64,000 bases of DNA from Denitratimonas yunnanensis (SeqCode). GTDB taxonomy: Bacteria; Pseudomonadota; Gammaproteobacteria; Xanthomonadales; Xanthomonadaceae. A program made the translations under genes and the position numbers. Shown here piece by piece: positions 19,172-30,232 of this stretch (position 1 is the stretch's first letter; the number at the start of each line of letters is the position of its first letter). A model generated the notes under the pieces. It did no database searches. It had not been told where the DNA came from and was given only the letters and a program-made list of their open reading frames with translations. The stretch lies in NCBI GenBank assembly GCA_026410415.1, contig JAPMLR010000001.1, positions 62,001-126,000 on the forward strand. The letters are read 5' to 3'.

Positions 19172-19300
19172 GGTGACCTTGTCATTACGGGGAGCGGCCG
19201 ACAGATTGTCTCCGCATGTCTCGGGGCTGTCATCTGTCCGGACCAGACCGCACGGGCCGTGGCTCTGATACAGTTTCCAGAAGAATGTGGAGATCCATGA

Positions 19301-20152
19301 ATGCGCCTGGTGTTTCCCGGCCATGACCATAGCGACATTGCACTTCATCCCGGTGGACTGACCCTCGGCGCATCGGATGAATGCGACGTGCATTTGCCCG
19401 ATGCAGGCTGGTTGCCGCATCACGCCAGCATCACGCTCGATTTGCAGCGCGGTTTGTGGCTGCGATTGGAGCAGGATGCCGGGGTGGCGCATGTCAATGC
19501 ACGGCCGGTACGCGAGTCGGCGATGCTGCGGCTGGGCGATATCGTGAGTCTGGGCGGCGTGCAGTTTTGCGTGATGCTCCAGGACGAAAGCGAGATCGTC
19601 CGCCAGTTGCCGCCGCAGCATGACGCTCCGATGGGGGATTCCGAACGCGTTGCGGCCTCACGCGCGGTGCTTCGCGGTGTCGCAGGAATGTTCCATGGGC
19701 GCACGTTTCCGTTGGCGCCGGGAGTGATGATCGGTTCGGCGGCAGAGGCCGACATCCGCATCGAAGGGGCGGGCATCGCGTCGCAGCATGCTCGCGTCGA
19801 ACTCCACCACGAGCGCGTGATCCTGCGTGCGCAGGCTCGGGACAACACGCTCAAAGTCAATGGCGTGTCTGTCGCGGATGCGGTTCTGCATCCCGGCGAC
19901 CAGATCGTCGTGGAGCAACACCGCTTCGTGGTGGAGGCACCGGGACTGCCACCGCGCGGAGGGCGTGGGCAGGGCCAGCGGCAGCGGCCGATCACCCAGG
20001 CGATACCTGCCGTGCCTGCATCATCGCCCGTGGCACATCAGCAGGAGCCCCAGGCTGCGTCGCACGGGCACTTCAAGATGTGGTGGCTGCTCGCAGCGGC
20101 CAGCGCGATCGCGTTGGCACTGGCGGGGATCCTGATCTACGCCCCCCACTGA
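19301..20152 (+). CDS. FHA-domain protein with C-terminal membrane anchor
   Basis: A 283-residue protein with two forkhead-associated-like beta sandwiches. The first (about 1-95) has LTLGASDECDVHLPDAGWLPHHASI; the second (about 120-215) has MIGSAAEADIRIEGAGIASQHARVELHHERVILRA then NTLKVNGVSV. FHA domains bind phosphothreonine peptides; the second keeps the G-S...S.HA pattern best, while the first reads HHA where S-x-x-H is expected. A Pro/Gln-rich linker leads to one transmembrane segment (MWWLLAAASAIALALAGILIY, about 257-280), so the FHA part would face the cytoplasm. GGAG lies 8-11 bp before the ATG. No kinase or phosphatase is adjacent. Confidence 0.82.
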   Translation: MRLVFPGHDHSDIALHPGGLTLGASDECDVHLPDAGWLPHHASITLDLQRGLWLRLEQDAGVAHVNARPVRESAMLRLGDIVSLGGVQFCVMLQDESEIVRQLPPQHDAPMGDSERVAASRAVLRGVAGMFHGRTFPLAPGVMIGSAAEADIRIEGAGIASQHARVELHHERVILRAQARDNTLKVNGVSVADAVLHPGDQIVVEQHRFVVEAPGLPPRGGRGQGQRQRPITQAIPAVPASSPVAHQQEPQAASHGHFKMWWLLAAASAIALALAGILIYAPH

Positions 20153-20348
20153 CTCGCGGCTGCAGGCGGGCAATCCAGCGTGCCGTGCGCGGACAGCAGC
20201 GGGTTCGCGCCACCGTGATGCGGGTTCTCGCGGGCTGCAATGGCGCGCACCGGGATCCGGTGCCGGGACACGCGGCCACACCGGCAATTCGTCCGGTGTT
20301 GTCGTGTCCGGGTACAGTTCCCGATATTCGCCATTCCGGGAGGTCGCG

Positions 20349-22385
20349 ATGCGTCGATCCGTTTCCATGTGGTTGCTGAGTGTGTCGTTGTTGGCAATGG
20401 GGGCGCCGCTGTCCGTTCTCGCCGCTCCGGAGCCGGGCATGACCTTGCAGCAGGTAGCGACCATGCGTGCGGTCACGGATGTGCTGGCGCAGCCGGAGGG
20501 TGGTGTCATCGCGTATACGCTGTCAGTACCGCGTACGCCAGGCCGGGGCAAGGATGGGCCTGCGTGGAGCCAGTTGCACGTGATCGATGCCACCGGAACC
20601 TCGCGGCCGTATGTTGCGGGTCAGGTGAATGTCTCGGCACCGGCATGGACTCCCGAAGGTAGCATCGCCTTTCTGATGAAGGGCGAGCGCGACGATATCC
20701 GCGGCCTCTACCGCATTCCGCTCGACGGTGGCAATTCGATGCCGCTGTGTGCACTCAAGAGCGACATCCGCAGTTTCAGTCTGTCACCCGACGGGAAACG
20801 GGTCGCGCTGGTGGCGCTGGAGGCGGAGGCGCCGGAGCGAAAGGCGCTGCGGGACAAGGGTTTCGATGCGCGCGTTGTCGAGGAAGGCGAGCGCTTCTCG
20901 CGGCTCTGGATCGCCTCGGTTGAAGACTGCCGTGCCACGTCGAACCAGATCGACGTCGCAGGCTCGGTGCAGTCCGCGCTGTGGAGCCCGGCGGGCGATC
21001 GTCTTGCTCTGGTGGTCACGCCGCACGAGCGTGTGGACGACGCTCTGGTGTCGGGGCGTGTGCGCATCATCGCGCCGGATGGGAAGGAACTGGGGCGCGT
21101 CGACAACCCGGGCAAGCTCGGGCAACTGGCCTGGAGCCCCGATGGCGCGCATTTGGCGATCATTTCCGCGCAGGACGCTTCCGATCCGCGCGAAGGCCGC
21201 CTTGTCGTGGTCGGTCGCAATGGCGGCACCCGGCGCGACCTATTGCCCGATTTGCCCGGGCATGTCTGGAATATCGCGTGGAGTGACGCGGACACGCTCA
21301 CTTTCGTCAGCAACGAGGGCACCGCCACGCGGGTCGGCGAAGTGGACCTGGGTGGTGACCAGCGCACCTTGCTGAACCTGCCTGCGCCGGTCTATACCGC
21401 GCTGTCGTTGGCACATGATGGCAGCATCGCGCTGGTCGGCAGCACACCAGCGCATCCATCCGAAGTATTCCGGCTCGCGCCCGGCGCGGACACGCCGCAG
21501 CGCTTGACCGACAGCAATCCCTGGCTGGCCGAAGTGGCTATGGCGAAGCAGGAGGTGATTCGCTACACCGCGCGCGACGGGCTGGAAATCGAAGGCATCC
21601 TGGTGCACCCGCTCGATCGCCCGCGCAATGCGCGGGTGCCGCTGATCCTGGTGGTGCATGGTGGCCCGGAAGCGCATTACTCCAACGGCTGGATCACCAG
21701 CTACGCGCAACCGGCGCAGGCTGCGGCCGCGCGGGGCTTCGCCGTGTTCCTGCCGAATTACCGCGCCAGCACCGGCCGTGGCGTGGCGTTCTCGAAGCTC
21801 AATCACGGCAGGCCGGCGAAGGAAGAGTTCGACGATCTGGTCGATGGCGTCGAACACCTCGTCCAGTCCGGCCTGGTGGATCGCGCCAGAGTGGGCATCA
21901 CCGGCGGTTCCTACGGTGGCTATGCCAGTGCGTGGGGCGCGACCTGGTACAGCGAGCACTTCGCTGCGGCGGTGATGTTCGTCGGCATCTCCGACAAGAT
22001 CGGCCTGATCGGCACCAGCGACATCCCCAACGAGTTCCATCGCGTGCACTACCAAGCGTGGCCGTGGGAAAACTGGTCGCTCTACACCGAGGCCAGTCCG
22101 ATCCACCACGTGCAGCGCAATCGCACGCCAACGCTGATCCTGCATGGTGACGCGGACCCGCGCGTGGATCCGACCCAATCGCGCACGATGTACCGCTACC
22201 TCAAACTGGGTGGTCAGGCGCCGGTGCGGCTGGTGCTGTATCCCGGCGAAGGTCACGGTAATGTCCGTGCGGCTTCACGCTGGGATTACTCGTTGCGCCT
22301 GATGCAATGGATGGAGCACTACTTGCTGGGTCCGGGCGGCGAGCCGCCTTCGGCGCTGGTGGATTACGCGCTGGATTCGTTCTGA
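20349..22385 (+). CDS. S9-family peptidase (prolyl oligopeptidase/acylaminoacyl peptidase type), exported
   Basis: A 678-residue serine peptidase. Residues 1-25 are a signal peptide (MRRSVSMWLLSVSLLAMG...SVLA), pointing to the periplasm. Residues ~40-400 form a WD40/TolB-like beta propeller (repeated SPDG, SPAG and SPDGA blades). The C-terminal alpha/beta hydrolase has GGSYGGY with Ser521, HGDADPRVDP with Asp603 and GEGHGN with His636 as catalytic triad. It would cleave short peptides, likely for nutrition or peptide turnover. The ATG at 20349 follows a good GGGAGG site and starts the signal peptide; an earlier Met at 20304 would bury it. It stands alone in transcription. Confidence 0.9.
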   Translation: MRRSVSMWLLSVSLLAMGAPLSVLAAPEPGMTLQQVATMRAVTDVLAQPEGGVIAYTLSVPRTPGRGKDGPAWSQLHVIDATGTSRPYVAGQVNVSAPAWTPEGSIAFLMKGERDDIRGLYRIPLDGGNSMPLCALKSDIRSFSLSPDGKRVALVALEAEAPERKALRDKGFDARVVEEGERFSRLWIASVEDCRATSNQIDVAGSVQSALWSPAGDRLALVVTPHERVDDALVSGRVRIIAPDGKELGRVDNPGKLGQLAWSPDGAHLAIISAQDASDPREGRLVVVGRNGGTRRDLLPDLPGHVWNIAWSDADTLTFVSNEGTATRVGEVDLGGDQRTLLNLPAPVYTALSLAHDGSIALVGSTPAHPSEVFRLAPGADTPQRLTDSNPWLAEVAMAKQEVIRYTARDGLEIEGILVHPLDRPRNARVPLILVVHGGPEAHYSNGWITSYAQPAQAAAARGFAVFLPNYRASTGRGVAFSKLNHGRPAKEEFDDLVDGVEHLVQSGLVDRARVGITGGSYGGYASAWGATWYSEHFAAAVMFVGISDKIGLIGTSDIPNEFHRVHYQAWPWENWSLYTEASPIHHVQRNRTPTLILHGDADPRVDPTQSRTMYRYLKLGGQAPVRLVLYPGEGHGNVRAASRWDYSLRLMQWMEHYLLGPGGEPPSALVDYALDSF

Positions 22386-22454
22386 GCCGTCAATCGTGCG
22401 TTGCCGCAGGTTGCTGCAGGCGTTCAGTCTGCTGGCAGACCTGAAGCGATTGCG

Positions 22455-23432
22455 TCACGGCATCTGATCGTCCATCGCGGCCAGTTGCTCCTGGACTTGG
22501 CGCAATACGTCCTCCCAGTGGCGGATTTCGGCAAACCACGGGAAGGCGCGGGGGAAGGCCGGATCGTGCCAGCGTCGCGCGATCCAGGCGTGGTAATGCA
22601 ACAGGCGCAGTCCACGCAGGGGTTCGATCAGACGGCATTCGCGCCAGTCGAAGTCGCGGAACTCGGCATAGCCTTCGATCAGATGGTCCAGTTGTGCGCG
22701 TTGTTCTTCGGGCGCGCCCGACAGGAACATCCACAGGTCCTGGATCGCCGGGCCGGTGAGACAGTCGTCCAGGTCGACGAAATGCGCGACACCATCGCGC
22801 CAGAGGATGTTGCCTGGATGGCAATCACCGTGCAGGCGCAGCCGGGAGAGCGGCGTGAGCTGAGCGAAGGCCTCGTCGATCCGGCCGAGCAGCGTGCGGC
22901 ACAGGCGCTGGAAGCTGGTGCGCAGTGTGACAGGAATCCAGTTCGATGCGATCAGGTAGCGCACCGGTTCATGCCCGAAGCGTTCGGTATCCAGCGCGGG
23001 GCGGTGCATGAAGCGTCGCCGTGCGCCGATGTTGTGCATTCGGGCGAGGGTCCGGCCGAGTTGGCGAAGCGTGTTGTCATCGTCCAGTTCCGGCGCATGG
23101 CCGCCCTGGCATGGAAAGAGCGCGAAGCGGAAACCGTCGTACCGGAACAGGGTGGTGCCGTCCAGTTCCAGTGGCGCAACGACGGACAGGTCCGCCTCGG
23201 CCAGTTCGCGGGCGAACTGGTGTTCTTCGATGATGCCGGCATCGCTCCAGCGGTCGGGTCGATAGAACTTCGCCACCAGCGGCGCCGCATCCTCCACGCC
23301 GATGCGATAGACCCGATTCTCGTAGCTGTTGAGCGTGAGGATGCGGCCATCGCAGTACAGGCCCAGCGACTCGACTGCATCGATGACGGTGTCAGGCGTC
23401 AGTCGTTCGTAGGGCAATGCGGAGGTTTTCAT
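22455..23432 (-). CDS. srkA: Stress response kinase A (YihE/SrkA family)
   Basis: A 325-residue serine/threonine protein kinase of the aminoglycoside-phosphotransferase fold, counteracting stress-induced death (MazEF-linked in E. coli). It has TLNSYENRVYRIGVED near residue 33, the catalytic loop HGDCHPGNI (His201, Asp203, Asn208) and the metal site VDLDDCLTGP (Asp220, Asp222). Length and order match SrkA. The ATG overlaps the xseA stop (ATGA), so it is translated with xseA; in E. coli srkA is instead linked to dsbA. About 70 bp without visible genes separate it from the convergent peptidase gene. Confidence 0.92.
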   Translation of the reverse strand: MKTSALPYERLTPDTVIDAVESLGLYCDGRILTLNSYENRVYRIGVEDAAPLVAKFYRPDRWSDAGIIEEHQFARELAEADLSVVAPLELDGTTLFRYDGFRFALFPCQGGHAPELDDDNTLRQLGRTLARMHNIGARRRFMHRPALDTERFGHEPVRYLIASNWIPVTLRTSFQRLCRTLLGRIDEAFAQLTPLSRLRLHGDCHPGNILWRDGVAHFVDLDDCLTGPAIQDLWMFLSGAPEEQRAQLDHLIEGYAEFRDFDWRECRLIEPLRGLRLLHYHAWIARRWHDPAFPRAFPWFAEIRHWEDVLRQVQEQLAAMDDQMP

Positions 23433-24790
23433 GCCGATTCATCGCCGAGGTCTTCCACCCGGAGCCGGCGTTCGCCATCGGCCAGCCGCGCGGTGAGCCG
23501 TTCGCCCGGTTGCAGTTCGCCGGCATGACGAACGCTGCGGCCGTGCTGGTCCAGCAGGATGGCGTAGCCGCGTTGCAGGGTGGCGAGCGGGCTGACCGCA
23601 TGCAGCGCGCGGCCGAGTGCTGCGACGCGGGTCGCGTCGCGGATCAGGCGCTGGCGCAGCGCAGTGTCGATACGCCCGGCGGCGCGCTGGTTGGCCTGTG
23701 CCAGCGCAGTCAGGCGCAGCGCGGGACGCTGGGCGGCCAGGCGCAGCGCGAGGCGTTCCAGGCGGACCCGTGATGGCGTGATCGATTCGCGCACATCCTG
23801 ACGCAACCGATGGTGCAGCGCGCCAAGGCGTTCGGCGCCGCGTGCGAGGCGTGCCGCCGGATGTTGCGCGGCGATGCGGTGCTGCAGCGGATCCAGCCGC
23901 AGCCAGCCACGTTCGAAAGCGCGACGCATGGACAGATCCAGTTGCGCACGTTGCCGCGTCAGGCCGAGACGCAGTGCGCCGCCATCGCGGCTGAGCAGTT
24001 CCGCAGCAGCGGATGGCGTGGCGGCACGCAGGTCGGCCACCAGGTCGGCGATGCTCACGTCGATTTCATGCCCGACGGCCGACACCACTGGCGTGCGTGT
24101 CGCGGCAATGGCGCGCGCCAGTGCTTCGTCGTTGAATGCCGCCAGGTCTTCGAGCGATCCGCCACCGCGTGTGACCAGCAACACGTCGTAGCGTCCGGAC
24201 TGATCGGCACGCGCCAGCATTCTTGCGATTTCGCTCGCTGCGAGGGGGCCCTGCACCGGTACCGGCAGGAGCTCCACGTCGATCAACGCGAAGCGGCGCC
24301 GCAGCACGGTGAGCACGTCGTGCACCGCAGCGCCCCCGGGAGAGCTGAGCACGCCGATGCGGGCGATGCGCGAGGGCAGGGCGTGTTTGCGCGCTGGATC
24401 GAACAGGCCTTCGGCATCGAGCCGTGCCTTCAGCTGCTCGAAGGCACGACGCAGTGCGCCTTCGCCGGCTTCTTCCAGGTGATCGATGATGATCTGGTAT
24501 TCGCCACGCGGTTCGTACAGCGTGACGCGTCCGCGGGCCAGCACCTGCATTCCATCGACCGGACGAAACGCGAGCCACTGGCTTTTCGGCTTGAACAACG
24601 CGCAGCGCACCTGGGCGCGGGCATCCTTCAGAGCGAAATAGAGGTGTCCGGAGGCCGGGCGCGAGACGCCGCCAAGCTCGCCTTCGATCCACACCATGCC
24701 GAACGCCCCCTCCAACATCTCGCGCGCAAGCGTGTTGATCTGTGAGGGCATCAGGATGTGACGGGGTGATTCGGGCAAGCGGCTGTTCAC
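23429..24790 (-). CDS. xseA: Exodeoxyribonuclease VII large subunit
   Basis: Large subunit of exonuclease VII, which degrades single-stranded DNA from both ends with XseB. The protein has the OB-fold N-terminus (PSQINTLAREMLEGAFGMVWIEGELGG...SRPASGHLYFALKD), the core GVLSSPGGAAVHDVLTVLRRR, the VTRGGGSLEDLAAFNDE catalytic region with PVVSAVGHEIDVSIADLVAD, and a long helical C-terminus. I take a GTG at 24790, giving 453 residues, because family members usually carry ~10 residues before TPSQLN; the first nearby ATG (24751) would remove them. Neither start has a good ribosome site. xseB is not adjacent; srkA overlaps the stop. Confidence 0.9.
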   Translation of the reverse strand: MNSRLPESPRHILMPSQINTLAREMLEGAFGMVWIEGELGGVSRPASGHLYFALKDARAQVRCALFKPKSQWLAFRPVDGMQVLARGRVTLYEPRGEYQIIIDHLEEAGEGALRRAFEQLKARLDAEGLFDPARKHALPSRIARIGVLSSPGGAAVHDVLTVLRRRFALIDVELLPVPVQGPLAASEIARMLARADQSGRYDVLLVTRGGGSLEDLAAFNDEALARAIAATRTPVVSAVGHEIDVSIADLVADLRAATPSAAAELLSRDGGALRLGLTRQRAQLDLSMRRAFERGWLRLDPLQHRIAAQHPAARLARGAERLGALHHRLRQDVRESITPSRVRLERLALRLAAQRPALRLTALAQANQRAAGRIDTALRQRLIRDATRVAALGRALHAVSPLATLQRGYAILLDQHGRSVRHAGELQPGERLTARLADGERRLRVEDLGDESA

Positions 24791-24877
24791 CGGCAGGGGA
24801 TGGCAGGGCGGAGGATCGATTCTCACATGGAATCGAGGAAGTGTCTTCACGTCGATGATTTTCAATGAGTTGTGGTC

Positions 24878-24906
24878 TTGACGTTGCCGGAAGAGCCTGT
24901 TCGACT
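24878..24906 (+). promoter_or_regulatory. Probable sigma-70 promoter of the PilZ-like gene
   Basis: TTGACG (24878-24883; five of six consensus bases) and TCGACT (24901-24906) are spaced by exactly 17 bp. Transcription would start near 24913, leaving an ~88-nt leader before the ATG at 25001. Confidence 0.45.
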
Positions 24907-25000
24907 GGCTTGCAGCCATCGAGCCGCTACACTGTGCAACCTGCGCGGCGGTGTGCGGCCCGGAAGTTGCAACACCATCGAGTCATTGCCGGATCGAGTC

Positions 25001-26674
25001 ATGATCAACCCTTACCGAACGCTCAATAACCACCTGCCGGAGCGGACTTCACCCGGGCGCGACGCATTGCCTGCCGATCCCAAACGCTTGCGGGTTTGGG
25101 TGGAAGGCCTGCCGCGCGCCAACCATCAGGCGTTCCTGCAGGAGTTGACTCGTGCGCTCGATGATTTCCGTGCGCGCCGGCTCGAAGGTTTTGCGCGTCT
25201 GGAGGTGCTGGAGGTGCTGCGTCCGATGTTGCTGGAGGCGGTCGCGCTGTTGAGTACTCGCCTTCACGGCAGCTCGTTCCCCCTCGCCGGCACCAAGGCG
25301 GCGAATGCGCTCCAGCTTCTGGCGATGCAGCGCGAACTGGCACTGGGCTATCGCATGGCGGTGGCCGAGGCGTGCGCACCCGCAGGCAAGACACCCTTCC
25401 TTCGTGGCGGACAAGTAGCCCAGGCCTTGGTGCGCGCGGTGTATCACCACGTGCGCTGGATGGCGACCAGCTATTTCCTGTACCGCACGCCCGAGCCGGG
25501 TGCGTGGACGCAGTTGTACGCGCTGGCTGCCTTCGCTACGGCTCAGGGGCTGGATTCGAAGCCGATCGAGGACGCCGCCGAACGGCGCAGCCTGACGGTG
25601 TCGCTGTTGCAGAATCAGGCAGTGCTGCTGTCGCTCGCCAATCCTTACCGCTTCAGCCAGCGGGAGCTGGCCGACCTGTGGACATTGACCCGCGATGCCG
25701 CTGCTCTGGCCGAGCTCACGCCGCAACGCTTCGCCGCCGCTGGCGCGCTGGCGCTGATCGATACCGACCTGCCGCCGATGTACGTGTCGCGTGCACCGGA
25801 GCCGGACGAGGGCGATGTGATGTGGATCGACCTGCGCAAGCTCGACGCTGCGATCCGCACCGCGCTCTCGCACGCAGGCAATGCGCATGAGGCGACGGTG
25901 AGATTGTCGCGCGACTACAACCTGCCCCTGTCCACGAGCCTGCTGGAGCGTGCGCTGGATGGCTGGAGCCAGGATGCCTCGCGCGGCTTTCCCAGGTTGA
26001 ACGGTGGGTATGAGCTGGACAGCGTCGTCGGCTTGAGTGCGCTGCATCACCAGCTGGCCGGACAGCAGGATTTCGACAGCTTCATGCGCGATGTGCGCGG
26101 TATCACCACGATTGCAGCCGAACGTGCGTCATGGGCGCAAGGAACGACGGACAGTGGCCATGCCGCGAGCGTGAAAGCGCAGGTGCAGGACCAGAGTCTG
26201 AGTGGCTATCGATTGCGTTGGGAGGCCGCCCAAGGCGTGCGGGCGCGCATCGGAGAACTGGTTGGCGTGGCCTTGCCTTCCGATGGCACCGAACGCGACT
26301 GGGCCGTGGGCATGGTGCGCTGGCTGCGCTACGACGAAAGCGGTGCGATCGAGGCCGGTGTGGACTTGATCGCACGCCGTGCCCAAGCCGCCGGGCTGCG
26401 CGGTTTGGATGCTTCCGGTGCAGCACCGGCCCCGGTCCGGGCGCTTGGGCTGACATCGTTGAACAATCAGGCCGACGAGTCTTCCGGAACGCAGCAGGAG
26501 GTGTTCCTCGTCAACGCCCTCACTGGACTGGAAACCCCGCAGGTGGAAGTGGCGCGCATCGGTGATCGCTGGGAGTTCGTCGACGGCAGCGGTGCGCGCG
26601 TCTACAACTGCGCACCACTGCATGTCGTCAGCCGTGCCGGAGACTATCTGCTGCTAGGGACCACGCGGCGCTGA
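25001..26674 (+). CDS. Conserved protein with PilZ-like C-terminal barrel
   Basis: A 557-residue soluble protein. Residues ~20-420 are helical with no motif I can name; a segment around FLRGGQVAQALVRAVYHHVRWMATSYFLYRTPEPGAWTQLY is strongly family-like and I have seen similar ones in proteins annotated as c-di-GMP-binding. Residues ~425-500 (SGYRLRWEAAQGVRARIGELVGVALP, then DWAVGMVRWLRYDESGAIEAGVDLIA) look like a PilZ beta barrel, but the RxxxR and D/NxSxxG ligand motifs are not clear, so c-di-GMP binding is doubtful. The Met at 25001 is preferred over an upstream in-frame Met. The following membrane gene is convergent, 4 bp away. Confidence 0.65.
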   Translation: MINPYRTLNNHLPERTSPGRDALPADPKRLRVWVEGLPRANHQAFLQELTRALDDFRARRLEGFARLEVLEVLRPMLLEAVALLSTRLHGSSFPLAGTKAANALQLLAMQRELALGYRMAVAEACAPAGKTPFLRGGQVAQALVRAVYHHVRWMATSYFLYRTPEPGAWTQLYALAAFATAQGLDSKPIEDAAERRSLTVSLLQNQAVLLSLANPYRFSQRELADLWTLTRDAAALAELTPQRFAAAGALALIDTDLPPMYVSRAPEPDEGDVMWIDLRKLDAAIRTALSHAGNAHEATVRLSRDYNLPLSTSLLERALDGWSQDASRGFPRLNGGYELDSVVGLSALHHQLAGQQDFDSFMRDVRGITTIAAERASWAQGTTDSGHAASVKAQVQDQSLSGYRLRWEAAQGVRARIGELVGVALPSDGTERDWAVGMVRWLRYDESGAIEAGVDLIARRAQAAGLRGLDASGAAPAPVRALGLTSLNNQADESSGTQQEVFLVNALTGLETPQVEVARIGDRWEFVDGSGARVYNCAPLHVVSRAGDYLLLGTTRR

Positions 26675-26678
26675 CCGT

Positions 26679-26952
26679 TCAGCATGAAGGCGTGCGGTGG
26701 CGCCTGGCCCGTGCCAGATGCACCAGAACGCCGCAACCCACCAGCCCCGGTGGGGCGAACAGGGCGGAAAGCACCGGCATCAGCAGCACGATGGTGCAGG
26801 ACAGATGCCATCCAGGTCAGCACGAACCCGACGCCCAAGTACCAGCGCCGGTGCGTGACGATGGTGTTGTCCGGACGGCGGAAAGTGAGGATTCGCCACG
26901 TGCCGACCGATACTTGCAGAAGCATGACAATCACGGTCAGGCGAGCCACCAT
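26679..26952 (-). pseudogene. Small membrane protein gene broken by a frameshift
   Basis: From ATG at 26952 the frame encodes two hydrophobic segments (LTVIVMLLQVSVGTW and WYLGVGFVLTWMAS). After about 26810 it turns into a Pro/Arg/Gly-rich tail that runs 31 bp into the convergent PilZ-like gene. Shifting by +1 at that point gives a third membrane-like stretch (CTIVLLMPVLSALFA, then PPGLVGCGVLVHLARARRH) ending with TGA at 26679-26681, just clear of the neighbour. The repaired product would be ~91 residues with three membrane segments. Either a real mutation or a sequencing error; the family is not recognised. Confidence 0.55.
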
Positions 26953-26971
26953 CCTGAGCAGGGCCGCTGTC

Positions 26972-27005
26972 GGGACGGAAGACGTTGTCGCACGCCTTCC
27001 GTCCC
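26972..27005 (-). terminator. Inverted repeat downstream of gcvP, possible terminator
   Basis: gggacggaag (26972-26981) and cttccgtccc (26996-27005) form a perfect 10-bp stem with a 14-nt loop, beginning 8 bp after the gcvP stop. No T-tract follows in the leftward direction. Confidence 0.4.
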
Positions 27006-27012
27006 GGCGATG

Positions 27013-29910
<2,898 letters not shown>

Positions 29911-29966
29911 GGCAGGCATCCGGGCAGGGCAAAGGGCGGGAGTGACGCGTCCATGCGCGTCATCGG

Positions 29967-30145
29967 CCCCTCTGTCCTTTTGCCTGAGAGTTTGGAGGCG
30001 GTAGCGCCTGTTGCCCCTTCGGCGCCGGCATCAGCCGGTCTCTCCAGAGTTGTGTGCACGCGGTGGTTCGGAGCCTGAGCGATTACGGGCGTTGCGCCTT
30101 CGGCAGCCGGTTCGGGAACCGGCTTCTCCCACCGCGCGGTGGGAC
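29967..30145 (-). ncRNA. Tandem glycine riboswitch upstream of gcvP
   Basis: Read leftward, the leader holds two glycine aptamers. Aptamer 1 (about 30132-30054) has gggagaagccgg, the core cgaaggcgcaa and the closing aatcgctcaggc. Aptamer 2 (about 30053-29967) has ctggagagaccggc, gccgaaggggcaa and ctctcaggcaaaaggacagagggg, the classical 3' signature. A GC hairpin (arms tcccaccgc/gcggtggga, about 30127-30144) stands at the 5' end. Two aptamers in tandem before gcvP, with no clear terminator, fit the ON-switch type in which glycine induces its own breakdown, probably through translation. Only ~57 bp separate the last aptamer from the gcvP start. Confidence 0.95.
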
Positions 30146-30147
30146 GC

Positions 30148-30153
30148 ATCATA
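30148..30153 (-). promoter_or_regulatory. Probable -10 element for the gcvP riboswitch transcript
   Basis: On the minus strand these six bases read TATGAT (five of six consensus). They lie ~8 bp before the first riboswitch hairpin, so transcription would start close to the aptamer. The -35 region (about tcgtcc at 17-bp spacing) is weak. The ~80 bp from here to the next gene stop at 30233 show nothing else. Confidence 0.4.
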
Positions 30154-30232
30154 CGCCAGTACGGCGCTACGGACGATGCGTTGCGCGCCTGCGCCGGAAC
30201 GGTGAGGCCGCGAGGTTGCCACCAGTGCGAGC

